Below, piece after piece: positions 27,407-35,506 of a stretch of 64,000 bases of DNA. Source of the DNA: a virus; IMG/VR virus record IMGVR_UViG_3300047510_002187, positions 157,073-221,072 of that record; one strand, given 5' to 3'. Position 1 is the stretch's first letter. Each line of letters starts with the position of its first letter. The translations under genes and the position numbers were made by a program. The notes below the pieces were generated by a model. It had not been told where the DNA came from and did not search any database. It was given only the letters and a program-made list of their open reading frames with translations.

Positions 27407-28147
27407 ATGGAAAATGTATTTTATACTTATGCTTATTTGCGTGAAGATGGAACTCCTTACTATATTGGTAAGGGAAAAGGAAAACGAGCATATGATAGAA
27501 AAAGGCATAGTGCTTATGTTCCATCAAGGAATAGGATTTTAATATTAAAGAAAAATCTAACTGAAGAAGAAGCATTTAAGCACGAAATTTATATGATTTC
27601 TGTCTTTGGTAGAAAGGATTTGGAAACTGGTATTCTTTATAATCTAACAGATGGTGGAGATGGTCCTTCTGGGTATGTTTATACAGAAGAACAAAGAAAA
27701 AGAATGGGAGAACTTCGTAGAGGGAAGAAAAGACCAAATCATAGTAAAATAATGAAAAAGAAAAATCATTTACAAGTAGTGAATGAAAATAAAATAAAGG
27801 AGTTGAGAAAAAATTGCCCGCCAGAAAAAATTGCTGAACTTTATACTGAAGGTAAAACTCTCAAAGAAATAAAATCAATCTTGGGATGTGGAATGGTTTG
27901 GATTAGAAAATCATTAGACGAAATGGAAGTTAAAATAAGGCATAGAAACGATTATGGAAATCCTATGGACGATAAGGAAGTTAGGGATAAAATCTCGCAA
28001 AAAGCAATAGAAAGAGGTGCTTGGTCGGGAGAAAATAATCCAAATTATGGTGAAGGTATTTGTAGAGATAAAATTATAGAAAGAACAAAAGAAGTAAATA
28101 CTGGAAAGCAAAATTGGAAGTATAGAAAACCTAAAACCGATGAATGA
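27407..28147 (+). CDS. GIY-YIG homing endonuclease 1
   Basis: 246 residues from the ATG at 27407 (an upstream TTG is less likely). N-terminal YTYAYLREDGTPYYIGKGKG is the GIY-YIG module with the catalytic Arg region GKGKRAYDRK and Glu in AFKHEIYMI. The C-terminal part has a helix-turn-helix-like segment (GKTLKEIKSILGCGMVW) for DNA binding. Placed 89 bases after psbA, it probably mobilises the psbA intron or its neighbourhood. The next gene overlaps by 8 bases and is a paralogue. Confidence 0.88.
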   Translation: MENVFYTYAYLREDGTPYYIGKGKGKRAYDRKRHSAYVPSRNRILILKKNLTEEEAFKHEIYMISVFGRKDLETGILYNLTDGGDGPSGYVYTEEQRKRMGELRRGKKRPNHSKIMKKKNHLQVVNENKIKELRKNCPPEKIAELYTEGKTLKEIKSILGCGMVWIRKSLDEMEVKIRHRNDYGNPMDDKEVRDKISQKAIERGAWSGENNPNYGEGICRDKIIERTKEVNTGKQNWKYRKPKTDE

Positions 28148-29234
28148 TTTTTACACCTATGCTTATTTGAGAGAAGACAGAACACCTTATTATATTGGTA
28201 AAGGAAAAGATGACCGATGTTTTATAAAAGGTAAAAAAGAAAGTGTCTCTCCACCCAAAGACAAATCAAGAATAATCTTTCTCAAACAAAACTTAACCGA
28301 ACAAGAAGCATTTAAGCACGAAATTTATATGATTGCTGTGTTTGGTAGAAAAGATAATGGAACTGGTATTCTTCGTAATCTTACTAATGGCGGTGATGGT
28401 GTAAGTGGATATATTCCTAGCGAAAGTGTTAGAAAAGCAAGAAGAAGACACGGAAAGGTAATTGGAAACCAGAATGCAGAATTAAAAAGAGGAGTTTGCT
28501 CTCTCACAAAAGAACAACGAGTAAAAAATGGAAATTATGCAAAAGAAAATGGACTTGGAATATTTTCATTAACTCCAGAACAAAAACAAGAAAATAGTAA
28601 GAAAGCAGGTCAAAAAAATAAAGAACTTGGACTTGGAGTATGTGGATTTGGATTTGAAGAAAGAAGTGCTGCTGGAAAAATAGGTGGTGCTAAAAATAGA
28701 GATAATAAAAGTGGAATTTGTGGTCTATCTTTTGAAGAAAGAAGTAAAAATGGAAAAAGAAATGGAAATAAGATGAAAGAACTTGGTCTTGGTATATTCT
28801 CTCCTGGATTTTTAGAAAATAAAAGTGAAAGATTTTCTGGTGAAGGAAATCCTATGTATGGGAAAAAACATAACTCAGAAACTATTGAAAACATTAAAAG
28901 GAAGGCATTAGAAAGGAATAAAAAAATACATAAACTAAAAAATCCAAATGGTGAAATAATTATCTTTGAAAATATTGTAACATTTTGTAGTAAGTATAAT
29001 TTAGATGATGGGTGTATTTCTCAGGTATTGGGCAAAAGACATAAACAACATAAAGGATGGACTTTACCGGAAACAATTTTAGAAAAGAAAATTTATAAAA
29101 TTAAAAGTCCAGAAGGAATAATCTATACTTTCAATAATATAACAGAATTTTCAAAAGAACATAATATCAAATGTGGTCTTGATGCCGTTTTGCGAGGCGT
29201 AAGAAAATCTTGTTATGGATGGACGAGACCATAA
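28140..29234 (+). CDS. GIY-YIG homing endonuclease 2 with NUMOD repeats
   Basis: 364 residues. N-terminal FYTYAYLREDRTPYYIGKGK repeats the domain of the preceding gene, indicating tandem duplication. A central region has imperfect repeats around E-L-G-L-G-V/I-C/F (residues ~115-230). GEGNPMYGKKHNSE is a NUMOD3 motif, and two C-terminal segments (GEIIIFENIVTFCSKYNL and EGIIYTFNNITEFSKEHNI) look like NUMOD1/IENR1 DNA-binding modules. Expected to recognise a long DNA target. Confidence 0.88.
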   Translation: MNDFYTYAYLREDRTPYYIGKGKDDRCFIKGKKESVSPPKDKSRIIFLKQNLTEQEAFKHEIYMIAVFGRKDNGTGILRNLTNGGDGVSGYIPSESVRKARRRHGKVIGNQNAELKRGVCSLTKEQRVKNGNYAKENGLGIFSLTPEQKQENSKKAGQKNKELGLGVCGFGFEERSAAGKIGGAKNRDNKSGICGLSFEERSKNGKRNGNKMKELGLGIFSPGFLENKSERFSGEGNPMYGKKHNSETIENIKRKALERNKKIHKLKNPNGEIIIFENIVTFCSKYNLDDGCISQVLGKRHKQHKGWTLPETILEKKIYKIKSPEGIIYTFNNITEFSKEHNIKCGLDAVLRGVRKSCYGWTRP

Positions 29235-29278
29235 ATGATTAAATACCTACAAAAACACTCACCCACACATAAAACCCC

Positions 29279-29488
29279 ATGAACATCCTACTCCCTCTCC
29301 TATACTTCACATTCTTCGCAGTCATCGCTGGAGGTGCCTTTGCGATGATGTGGGGAAACATCCAATCCATCAATGAGGAAATGAGAACTCCAAGAAAACC
29401 TCAACACCCAGAGGCACCAAAAGAAGGTGACGAACTTTTATATGTTGACCTCACCAAAGAAAGATTAGAAAATCTTTACGACCAATAA
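29279..29488 (+). CDS. Small conserved membrane protein
   Basis: 69 residues: N-terminal transmembrane helix (LLPLLYFTFFAVIAGGAFAM), then PQHPEAPKEGDELLYVDL and a charged C-terminus. Widely seen in T4-like cyanophages (from memory), function unknown. Confidence 0.65.
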   Translation: MNILLPLLYFTFFAVIAGGAFAMMWGNIQSINEEMRTPRKPQHPEAPKEGDELLYVDLTKERLENLYDQ

Positions 29489-29496
29489 TGCCCCTC

Positions 29497-29524
29497 TTGA
29501 CTTTCCACCAAAAACTGATATAAT
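29497..29524 (+). promoter_or_regulatory. Promoter, TTGACT-16-TATAAT
   Basis: Perfect -10 box 22 bases before the ATG at 29547. Confidence 0.8.
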
Positions 29525-29546
29525 ACTCCTAATTAACAAAACGATT

Positions 29547-29771
29547 ATGACACAACTTACACCCGAACAAATCAAAACACTGGAAGATGCCTTTGCGAGT
29601 TATCCAGAGAACTTTTCAACAACTTCTAAGTATGCATCAATGAAAGGAATTCAAGAACAACTTGATGGACTTGAAGATGGTAAAGGAATTATTTTTTATA
29701 TCTCCAGAGCATCTGTGAGTGACGGTCAAGTGAATTGCTCAATGGAAAAAATGAAAGTGGGAGAGGACTGA
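29547..29771 (+). CDS. Small protein, unknown
   Basis: 74 residues, with own promoter. Starts TQLTPEQIKTLEDAFASY; the C-terminal half contains IIFYISRASVSDGQ. Not recognised. Confidence 0.55.
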   Translation: MTQLTPEQIKTLEDAFASYPENFSTTSKYASMKGIQEQLDGLEDGKGIIFYISRASVSDGQVNCSMEKMKVGED

Positions 29772-29819
29772 TATAAAACCCCAAATCTTCTAAGATACTC
29801 ATAAAATCTCAAAAACAAA

Positions 29820-29975
29820 ATGACTGAACCCACGGAAAGAGAAATTAGAAATCGTATGAAACTCACTGGAGAAAGTTATTACACTGCCAGAGAAGAACTA
29901 AGAGAGGAAGCATACGGAAAAACCTACACTAAACCTCCAGGTCAATCTTGGGGAGATTTTTGGAAATCTTATTGA
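29820..29975 (+). CDS. Small protein, unknown
   Basis: 51 residues (TEPTEREIRNRMKLTG, then ending PPGQSWGDFWKSY). Helical and charged with an aromatic C-terminus. Short but with sensible codon use and spacing between neighbours. Confidence 0.5.
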   Translation: MTEPTEREIRNRMKLTGESYYTAREELREEAYGKTYTKPPGQSWGDFWKSY

Positions 29976-30015
29976 CATAAGACCTCCTCATAAATACTCA
30001 AAAACTTAGAGTAAG

Positions 30016-30096
30016 ATGGAAGGAATTATTTTAATGTATGCAGTCTTTTTGGGATTTGGGTTTTTCCTCTTCATAATGTCTTTGTTTCCTTATTGA
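30016..30096 (+). CDS. Single-helix membrane peptide
   Basis: 26 residues, almost entirely hydrophobic (GIILMYAVFLGFGFFLFIMS), preceded by a possible promoter (TTGACA at 29972). Similar in size to small photosynthetic complex subunits but not matched to one. Confidence 0.4.
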   Translation: MEGIILMYAVFLGFGFFLFIMSLFPY

Positions 30097-30144
30097 CCTT
30101 TATTCAGTTATTGCATTTTTGTTGAAACCCTGTTATAACGACCC

Positions 30145-30173
30145 TTGTCATTTCTTCTGTACCCTGTTATACT
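30145..30173 (+). promoter_or_regulatory. Promoter, TTGTCA-17-TATACT
   Basis: The -10 region is part of a repeat ACCCTGTTATA that also occurs at 30127. Upstream of the gene at 30232. Confidence 0.65.
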
Positions 30174-30231
30174 GTATGCAGGACAGTGAGGTTCCAAGTA
30201 ACCCAGTCCTAGTGTCCTTTACATTAATAAC

Positions 30232-30663
30232 ATGAAACCCCTTTCATATTATCAGACAACATCGGTATCCATTCCGAAAAAAGACGATTATATGACGATT
30301 TACTATTACCGAAAAGGATTGATGGTTGGAATGAAAGTTGGTCCAAAAGACGATGACTTCCAACCACCTAAAAACTGTGTGGAAGAACAAGTTCTTGATG
30401 AGGTCTCATATAACTCTCATTTGAAACTTCATCAAGAAGAAACTCTAAGATTACAAGAAGAATTCCGTAAAGACCTGATTGAAAAATACAATATGACTGG
30501 TCATCCTAAGTCAAATAAAATCTTCAATAAGGCATGGGATCTTGGTTGTTCTTTGGGTTATGATGCAATAGAAGATTACTTTCAGGAATTACTAGAACTC
30601 TTTGATAATGAGGAAAATGAAGAAAGTGTAAATCTATTCACTACGATGATAGATTGGACATGA
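30232..30663 (+). CDS. Conserved protein, unknown
   Basis: 143 residues. N-terminal beta-rich part (MTIYYYRKGLMVGMKVGPKD) and an acidic helical C-terminus (EDYFQELLELFDNEENEE). No known motif. The next gene overlaps its stop. Confidence 0.6.
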   Translation: MKPLSYYQTTSVSIPKKDDYMTIYYYRKGLMVGMKVGPKDDDFQPPKNCVEEQVLDEVSYNSHLKLHQEETLRLQEEFRKDLIEKYNMTGHPKSNKIFNKAWDLGCSLGYDAIEDYFQELLELFDNEENEESVNLFTTMIDWT

Positions 30664-30863
30664 CACCAAGACAAAAAGAAATTTGTAAAACACTTCAAAT
30701 CTTATTGTGGATATGGTTTGGTCTCGTTACTTCATTCTGTGCAACGAATGTTGTAAATATTGCAAAACTTGAAACACAAATCAAGGAGACAAATACACGA
30801 ATAGATAACATTGAAAACCGTTTATTACTTTTAGAAAATGGCACAAACAATCGAAGAAATTGA
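30660..30863 (+). CDS. Membrane-anchored coiled-coil protein
   Basis: 67 residues from the ATG overlapping the previous stop. One transmembrane helix (LQILLWIWFGLVTSFCATNV) followed by a coiled coil (KLETQIKETNTRIDNIENRL). Resembles an i-spanin in layout, though no partner lipoprotein was found. Confidence 0.5.
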   Translation: MTPRQKEICKTLQILLWIWFGLVTSFCATNVVNIAKLETQIKETNTRIDNIENRLLLLENGTNNRRN

Positions 30864-31140
30864 AAAACAGATTGCAGAACTTCAAAAAACTCTAGAACAA
30901 CTTAAGAATCCAAAGTTAACAGTATCCAGAGATTTTATGGGAGAATATTTTGCTCCCTATCAGGGGAGATTATTCAGAAGAATGGAATCTGATGGAATTC
31001 CAATCTGGGAAGCATATTTAGATATTAGAGAAAACTGGGTGATGTTGAACAAACAAGAAAGTGATAATCTTGAAAAGATTTATCATAAGGATTGTCTTAA
31101 TAAGAATAAACCAGACACAATTGAAGAATTTATGAAATGA
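30838..31140 (+). CDS. Coiled-coil protein, unknown
   Basis: 100 residues; overlaps the previous gene by 26 bases. N-terminal coiled coil (IEEIEKQIAELQKTLEQL), then a globular part with FMGEYFAPYQGRLFRRM. No function recognised. Confidence 0.6.
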   Translation: MAQTIEEIEKQIAELQKTLEQLKNPKLTVSRDFMGEYFAPYQGRLFRRMESDGIPIWEAYLDIRENWVMLNKQESDNLEKIYHKDCLNKNKPDTIEEFMK

Positions 31141-31149
31141 TAAAAAAAA

Positions 31150-31180
31150 GAGGGAGTGATCTAAAAATCACTCCCCTTAA
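31150..31180. terminator. Bidirectional terminator
   Basis: GGGAGTGAT-CTAAAA-ATCACTCCC between convergent genes, with A-rich and T-rich flanks. Confidence 0.75.
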
Positions 31181-31429
31181 TTATGCGGGTGGTTCAGTAC
31201 AGATTCCAACATTTTCAGGTTCAGGTGTCATAAGTTGATAGACGTTTGCATCTTGAATCACATCCGTCATTGAACCAAAATTATTAATACTCTGATTCAC
31301 ATCAGAAATCTGACTATCAATTATATTTCTTTGATAGTTGTAATAAGGATTATAATATCTTCCATAATAATATGGATTTAGATTATAATATCTGTTATAA
31401 TAAGGATATGGTTGATATCTATAATACAT
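31181..31429 (-). CDS. Tyr/Asn-rich protein with S-Q-I ... N-F-G tail motif
   Basis: 82 residues. The first ~32 are tyrosine, asparagine and arginine (e.g. YNLNPYYYGRYYNPYYNYQ). The C-terminal half has DSQISDVNQSINNFGSMTDV, which matches NSQIAETRQGMVNFGTMAGV at the end of the protein from 32972-33799. Together with its place in a virion-like minus-strand cluster this suggests a surface or fibre component; function unknown. Confidence 0.6.
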   Translation of the reverse strand: MYYRYQPYPYYNRYYNLNPYYYGRYYNPYYNYQRNIIDSQISDVNQSINNFGSMTDVIQDANVYQLMTPEPENVGICTEPPA

Positions 31430-31444
31430 TTTAAATTCTCCTAT

Positions 31445-31576
31445 TTAATAATAGTATGGATAATATGAGTAATAAGGGCAATATCTGTGATAATAAGGAT
31501 TGCACCCATAACGATAGTAGTCATAATAGTCATAATATCTCCTGTAATAAGGATAGTAGGGTCTAGGATAGTACAT
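31445..31576 (-). CDS. 43-residue tyrosine-rich peptide
   Basis: 23 of 43 residues are Tyr, in YY pairs separated by P, R, D or N, with two Cys. The ATG overlaps the end of the protease gene and the same composition recurs in the following gene, which supports it being translated. Low-complexity adhesive or dityrosine-crosslinking material is a guess. Confidence 0.5.
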   Translation of the reverse strand: MYYPRPYYPYYRRYYDYYDYYRYGCNPYYHRYCPYYSYYPYYY

Positions 31577-32321
31577 TGTTTTCTCCGGTTTGATTGGGTA
31601 TATCAAAAGTCCAAATGTCGTATCCTTCCTGTCTTACATAATCAAAAGGAATCCAACAGTATCCCTTATCGCCCCAATCAGTACCAAAACTGTTCTTTGC
31701 TAAAAACAGTTTCTTACCTAAGTCATATCCTACCATACACATTGCATGACCACCAAGACTTTTTTCCTTTCGTGAAGGAAATGTTACAGTTGAAATACGC
31801 TCATTTAGATCCATGAAGCTATCGTAAATTTGCATTCCAAATACAACTGGTTTGTTGTAATTCAACACTTGAGTCATGTAGTAAATGCTAATGAGTTTTT
31901 GATACTTTGAAATTTTTCTTTTCTTTGCATCTTCATAACATTCTTCAGTTGGTTGTACTGTAAAGTTTTCTGGATTATAGGGCCATAACTCTTCGGTGCA
32001 AATACCAAACTTTGATAATGATTTCAGACCATCTTTCAAAAACATTCCTTCATCTTCTTCAATGATTCCGTATTCAACACGAGCATTGTAATAAAGAAAT
32101 AATCTACTTAGATGAGTGAAGTATTCTGGATACATGCGATTCACACAAAGTTCATAAGCATTTGTAATTGCATTTGCAGAACAACTACCTAATGAATTTT
32201 GTGATTCCACAATTGTATCCCATTCACGAAGATCCACAGATTCTCTAAGAACTTCTGTGCTATCATTTTTATAGATGTAATCTCTATCGTCAGGAAGAGA
32301 TGGTTGAATATTAAATTTCAT
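31563..32321 (-). CDS. Papain-like cysteine protease (C1A family)
   Basis: 252 residues from the ATG at 32321. VESQNSLGSCSANAITNAYE places the catalytic Cys (G-S-C-S rather than G-S-C-W), GGHAMCMVGYD the His and LAKNSFGTDWGDKGY the Asn, all in family order. No signal peptide or long propeptide. Lies between a collagen-like fibre gene and Tyr-rich peptides, so it may process virion or surface proteins or act on host proteins. Confidence 0.8.
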   Translation of the reverse strand: MKFNIQPSLPDDRDYIYKNDSTEVLRESVDLREWDTIVESQNSLGSCSANAITNAYELCVNRMYPEYFTHLSRLFLYYNARVEYGIIEEDEGMFLKDGLKSLSKFGICTEELWPYNPENFTVQPTEECYEDAKKRKISKYQKLISIYYMTQVLNYNKPVVFGMQIYDSFMDLNERISTVTFPSRKEKSLGGHAMCMVGYDLGKKLFLAKNSFGTDWGDKGYCWIPFDYVRQEGYDIWTFDIPNQTGENNVLS

Positions 32322-32323
32322 TG

Positions 32324-32905
32324 TTATAATTTTGCTGAGATAATATACCAATCGCCACCTCTACAGATCACATAAACTGTTCCATAAGGTACTGTGATAA
32401 TGTAATCATCAGCACCATCAATCAATGATCCATCAGAAGTAGTTACAGTAACTTTACGATTACCCAATGGTGGACCCATTTCTGCTTTTACAATAATTTC
32501 ACAACAATCGGTACAGTTTTCAGGTAATGAAATAGTAACAGGTTCGTTGCTATTGACACCGATGTAATAGTCATCACAAGTAGCAGAATAATCGTCTGAA
32601 ACCAGGATGCTTTTGCATTTGCAGGTACACACTCCTGGTTCTCCAGGGGGTCCTGGAGGTCCCTGTGGTCCCGGTGGACCTTGTTCTCCGGGGGGTCCTG
32701 GAGGTCCTGGAGGGCACTCATCAGGGCAATCATCTCCATCTATAACGATGTTGATGTTGTCATTTCCTCCAACACGGGTATTCAATAGTTCGGTAATCTG
32801 TGATCGTAAAGATTGAATGTTTTCAATTAGATTCGGATCATTACTTCTTTGATATTGTGCAAGAAGATTATAAAGATCAATGAGTTTTCTTTCTGCTGAG
32901 TCCAT
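32324..32905 (-). CDS. Collagen-like fibre protein
   Basis: 193 residues. N-terminal coiled coil (LIDLYNLLAQYQRS to SQITELLN), then about nine G-x-y triplets (residues ~67-92, P-rich), a Cys cluster (CTCKC) and a C-terminal beta domain. This trimeric fibre layout is common in phage tail fibres and head decorations. The protease gene follows after two bases. Confidence 0.8.
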   Translation of the reverse strand: MDSAERKLIDLYNLLAQYQRSNDPNLIENIQSLRSQITELLNTRVGGNDNINIVIDGDDCPDECPPGPPGPPGEQGPPGPQGPPGPPGEPGVCTCKCKSILVSDDYSATCDDYYIGVNSNEPVTISLPENCTDCCEIIVKAEMGPPLGNRKVTVTTSDGSLIDGADDYIITVPYGTVYVICRGGDWYIISAKL

Positions 32906-32971
32906 AGTTATTCTCCTTTAAAAAAAGGGGAAGGAAGTGGGCAACCTTCCCCCGATAACTACTGAACTAAA

Positions 32972-33799
32972 TCAGCGAACTGCGTTGCTGGTTGAGGATT
33001 GACCAACACCAGCCATGGTTCCAAAGTTAACCATACCCTGACGGGTCTCAGCAATCTGACTGTTGAGTGAGTTTAACTGAGAATTAACTTGGGAAGATAG
33101 TGCAGCGAACTGACTATTGAAGAGTCCATCACGGGCACCCCAATAGTCGTGACGGCAATGAGTTAGATCGGTGTTACGCTCAATAAGAAGACGATTAAGT
33201 TCGTCATTCTTAAGTGCATTAACAAGATCACGGGTCTTTTCATTTTCATAAGCAATTTGCTTGCTGATATCATACTTGCTCTCAGCAATTTCTTTGCTGA
33301 GTTGTGATTGACCAAGTGCTACAGCAGCAGCAACCTTAGCGGACTCAAGAGCAGCAGCAGTAGCAGTTCTTTCAGTAGAAAGAAGAATCTCTGTGCTGAG
33401 TTTTTGAGCAGCCATATCTTGACTTGCTTTGAGAGCAGCAAGATCGCGGGAAGCATCAAAATCTCTTGCTTGACCGGCAAGATAAAAATCAGTAGCTCTT
33501 TGCTGAATTTTATCAGCAGCTTCATCAATTTTAACTTGATTATTATGACCTGTAGTTAGAATGTCACGATTGGTTGATTCTGAGTGTTCTGCAATAGAAT
33601 ACTTTACATCACCAAAACCTAATGCTTGCTCTCTACGAATATCTGCTTGACCGATAGCATTAGCATAACGGTTGTCAGCAGTGCGAGTAGCAACATCAAA
33701 ACGAATCTCGCCACGTTCTACAGAACCTTCTCTACGAATGTCTGAGTGTTGTGCGGCAAGTGCTGCCCAAGGATCGGGCATATATACGGGATCTGCCAT
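32972..33799 (-). CDS. Helical virion-like protein
   Basis: 275 residues, nearly all alpha-helical with Ala/Glu/Gln-rich repeats (e.g. DIRREGSVERGEIRFDV, then AVALGQSQLSKEI). The C-terminal motif NSQIAETRQGMVNFGTM is shared with the gene at 31181. First gene of the minus-strand cluster, with a strong ribosome binding site. Probably structural; precise place unknown. Confidence 0.6.
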   Translation of the reverse strand: MADPVYMPDPWAALAAQHSDIRREGSVERGEIRFDVATRTADNRYANAIGQADIRREQALGFGDVKYSIAEHSESTNRDILTTGHNNQVKIDEAADKIQQRATDFYLAGQARDFDASRDLAALKASQDMAAQKLSTEILLSTERTATAAALESAKVAAAVALGQSQLSKEIAESKYDISKQIAYENEKTRDLVNALKNDELNRLLIERNTDLTHCRHDYWGARDGLFNSQFAALSSQVNSQLNSLNSQIAETRQGMVNFGTMAGVGQSSTSNAVR

Positions 33800-33840
33800 T
33801 TTGTTTCTCCTTAAGGGAAAGAAAGGTTAATTGGAGAGGG

Positions 33841-33942
33841 ATATAATCCAATCCTTCCCTGACATAATGCCAGACGATTCAGTTCCACAGGCGACTGTAG
33901 ATGAGTCGTCTGGGATTACTTCTCTTTAGAATTGGATTATAT
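33841..33942. repeat. Nested perfect inverted repeats
   Basis: ATATAATCCAAT (33841-33852) pairs with ATTGGATTATAT (33931-33942), 12 bp; inside, CCAGACGA (33870-33877) pairs with TCGTCTGG (33906-33913), 8 bp, and CAGT/ACTG within that. It lies in the leader of the minus-strand cluster, just upstream of the gene starting at 33799. Confidence 0.7.
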
Positions 33943-34012
33943 TACCCAATTAGAGTGAAGCATTAATGAAAGAACCAAAAATGGAATCTTTTAGTAATAC
34001 ATCTTGTCTCTA

Positions 34013-34034
34013 ATGAGAAGATTTCTCTTCTCAT
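34013..34034. terminator. Palindromic hairpin
   Basis: ATGAGAAGA-TTTC-TCTTCTCAT, 9-bp perfect stem, between minus-strand genes; probably the terminator of the gene at 34060-34335. Confidence 0.5.
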
Positions 34035-34059
34035 GATTATTTATAAAATAAATTTCATA

Positions 34060-34335
34060 TCATAGTGAACATAAATGCTCATGTTGCCATTTTAGAAATC
34101 CTGTGATACTATTAGGATACTTTGGTTTTCCTCTACCTCTGGGTTTCTTTTGATGTTTCATTGCAATTTCATAATTGCTCCAAGTCAATTCCAGTTCTTC
34201 TGGACCATTATCAAAGTTATAAAATCCATCTATCCAAAAATTGGAACCAGATTTATTCATCATATGCTTGCACCATAATTTAAATGATGCAAATACAAAA
34301 ATCCATCCAATTTTAATTTTCAATAAAAAGTCCAT
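34060..34335 (-). CDS. Small protein with hydrophobic N-terminus, unknown
   Basis: 91 residues from the ATG preceded by GGAGG at ideal spacing. Hydrophobic/aromatic N-terminus (FLLKIKIGWIFVFASFKLWC), then DGFYNFDNGPEELELTW and a basic PRGRGKPKYP stretch. No family recognised. Confidence 0.55.
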   Translation of the reverse strand: MDFLLKIKIGWIFVFASFKLWCKHMMNKSGSNFWIDGFYNFDNGPEELELTWSNYEIAMKHQKKPRGRGKPKYPNSITGFLKWQHEHLCSL

Positions 34336-34372
34336 TCTACCTCCATTTAGAACATAATATATAGAAAATATA

Positions 34373-34735
34373 ATGAAAACCATCATTGCAGGTTCAAGAA
34401 CTGCATCAATTAAAGATGTTATAGATGCACTGGAACTCTGTCCTTTTACTACCGAGATTACTGAAGTGATTTCAGGTTGCGCAAGAGGTGCAGATTCTTA
34501 TGGAGAAATGCTTGCAGAAGAATTTGATGTTCCAATTAAAAGATTTCCCGCAGAATGGGAAAAGTATGGAAGAGGTGCCGGTCACATTCGCAATTCGCAA
34601 ATGGCAGAATATGCTGATGCTTTAGTTGCCGTATGGGATGGAAAATCTACTGGAACTAAGGATATGATTTCAAAAGCAGAAAAACGGGGACTTAAAGTAT
34701 TCATACATAAAATAAAAACAAATGATAACAACTGA
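34373..34735 (+). CDS. SLOG-family (DUF2493-type) nucleotide-binding protein
   Basis: 120 residues. TIIAGSRTAS, VISGCARGADSYGE and GHIRNSQMAEYADALVAVW are the Rossmann-like SLOG/YspA motifs (G-S-R, S-G-x-A-R-G-A-D, R-N-x-x-M). SLOG domains bind nucleotide-derived ligands in stress or defence settings; the ligand here is unknown. Confidence 0.8.
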   Translation: MKTIIAGSRTASIKDVIDALELCPFTTEITEVISGCARGADSYGEMLAEEFDVPIKRFPAEWEKYGRGAGHIRNSQMAEYADALVAVWDGKSTGTKDMISKAEKRGLKVFIHKIKTNDNN

Positions 34736-34841
34736 AACACCATACAAACTTGCAGAAATTATTCGTGATACCTGGCCTCAACTTTACAGACCCCCTAAAA
34801 TGAGGTATAATGATCAAAAGGACAAAAAACAAAATGAATGA
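34722..34841 (+). CDS. Small protein, unknown
   Basis: 39 residues (TTETPYKLAEIIRDTWPQLY, then basic tail). Overlaps both neighbours by short stretches typical of coupled genes. Confidence 0.45.
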   Translation: MITTETPYKLAEIIRDTWPQLYRPPKMRYNDQKDKKQNE

Positions 34842-35103
34842 TTATTGGGTGGTTATTGAAAACACTACAGGAAAAGTAGTTGCTCATTGTGGTGACGAAA
34901 GAGATGCTATAATGATGATCCTACTTAAACCTAATAGGATTTATAAGAAACAAAAATTTATTAATGATCAAGTAATCACAGTAACGACAACAACTTATAG
35001 ACAACTTCCAGGTCAACAAGGATTACCTCCTGGTAAAATAGAGCAACTAAACCCATATAAAGAAAGTCTACCAGAGGGAAAGCAGGAACCGGTGAAAATC
35101 TAA
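34834..35103 (+). CDS. Conserved small protein, unknown
   Basis: 89 residues from the ATG in the overlap with the previous stop; an in-frame ATG at 34810 is an alternative. NDYWVVIENTTGKVVAHCGD and VTVTTTTYRQLPGQQG suggest a beta-rich fold. No function recognised. Confidence 0.55.
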   Translation: MNDYWVVIENTTGKVVAHCGDERDAIMMILLKPNRIYKKQKFINDQVITVTTTTYRQLPGQQGLPPGKIEQLNPYKESLPEGKQEPVKI

Positions 35104-35127
35104 ATATTTCAGGTATGAATTTTACTA

Positions 35128-35493
35128 ATGCCACTATACTCCACTTCAAAAGAACTCTTGTATAATTTAGAGGCAACAACAAGTTCTGAGGCAAGGAAAA
35201 AATGGAGACATTCAATAAAAGAAAAATGGAATCACAAATGTGCCTATTGCGGGTCTGATGAAAACATAACACTTGATCACATTACGCCAAGATCAAAAGG
35301 TGGAAGCGATAAAATTACAAACGTGTTATGTGCATGTAATTCTTGCAATAGATCTAAAGGTCACGAAAAATGGTATGACTGGTACATGAAACAATCCTTC
35401 TTTACAACCGAGAGATTATCTGATATCATTGAATGGCAGAAACAACTGGTGGAGACGGATTACAAAGTTTATTACCCAAGAAAACAAGTATAA
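35128..35493 (+). CDS. HNH endonuclease
   Basis: 121 residues. CAYCGSDENITLDHITPRSK holds the first Cys pair and the catalytic D-H, VLCACNSCNRSKG the second pair. Similar to the HNH protein at 9690 but without its N-terminal segment. Likely a free-standing homing-type nuclease. Confidence 0.85.
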   Translation: MPLYSTSKELLYNLEATTSSEARKKWRHSIKEKWNHKCAYCGSDENITLDHITPRSKGGSDKITNVLCACNSCNRSKGHEKWYDWYMKQSFFTTERLSDIIEWQKQLVETDYKVYYPRKQV

Positions 35494-35506
35494 AATTATT
35501 ACTATT

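Noticed and set aside
31487-31816. Plus-strand 109-codon ORF
   Set aside because: It lies opposite the Tyr-rich peptide and the protease, which have family or composition support.
33870-33913. A seventh CAGCAAU element (AGACGATTCAG start)
   Set aside because: The helix is similar but the CAGCAAU strand and the A-rich strand are missing, so resemblance is limited to a few bases.
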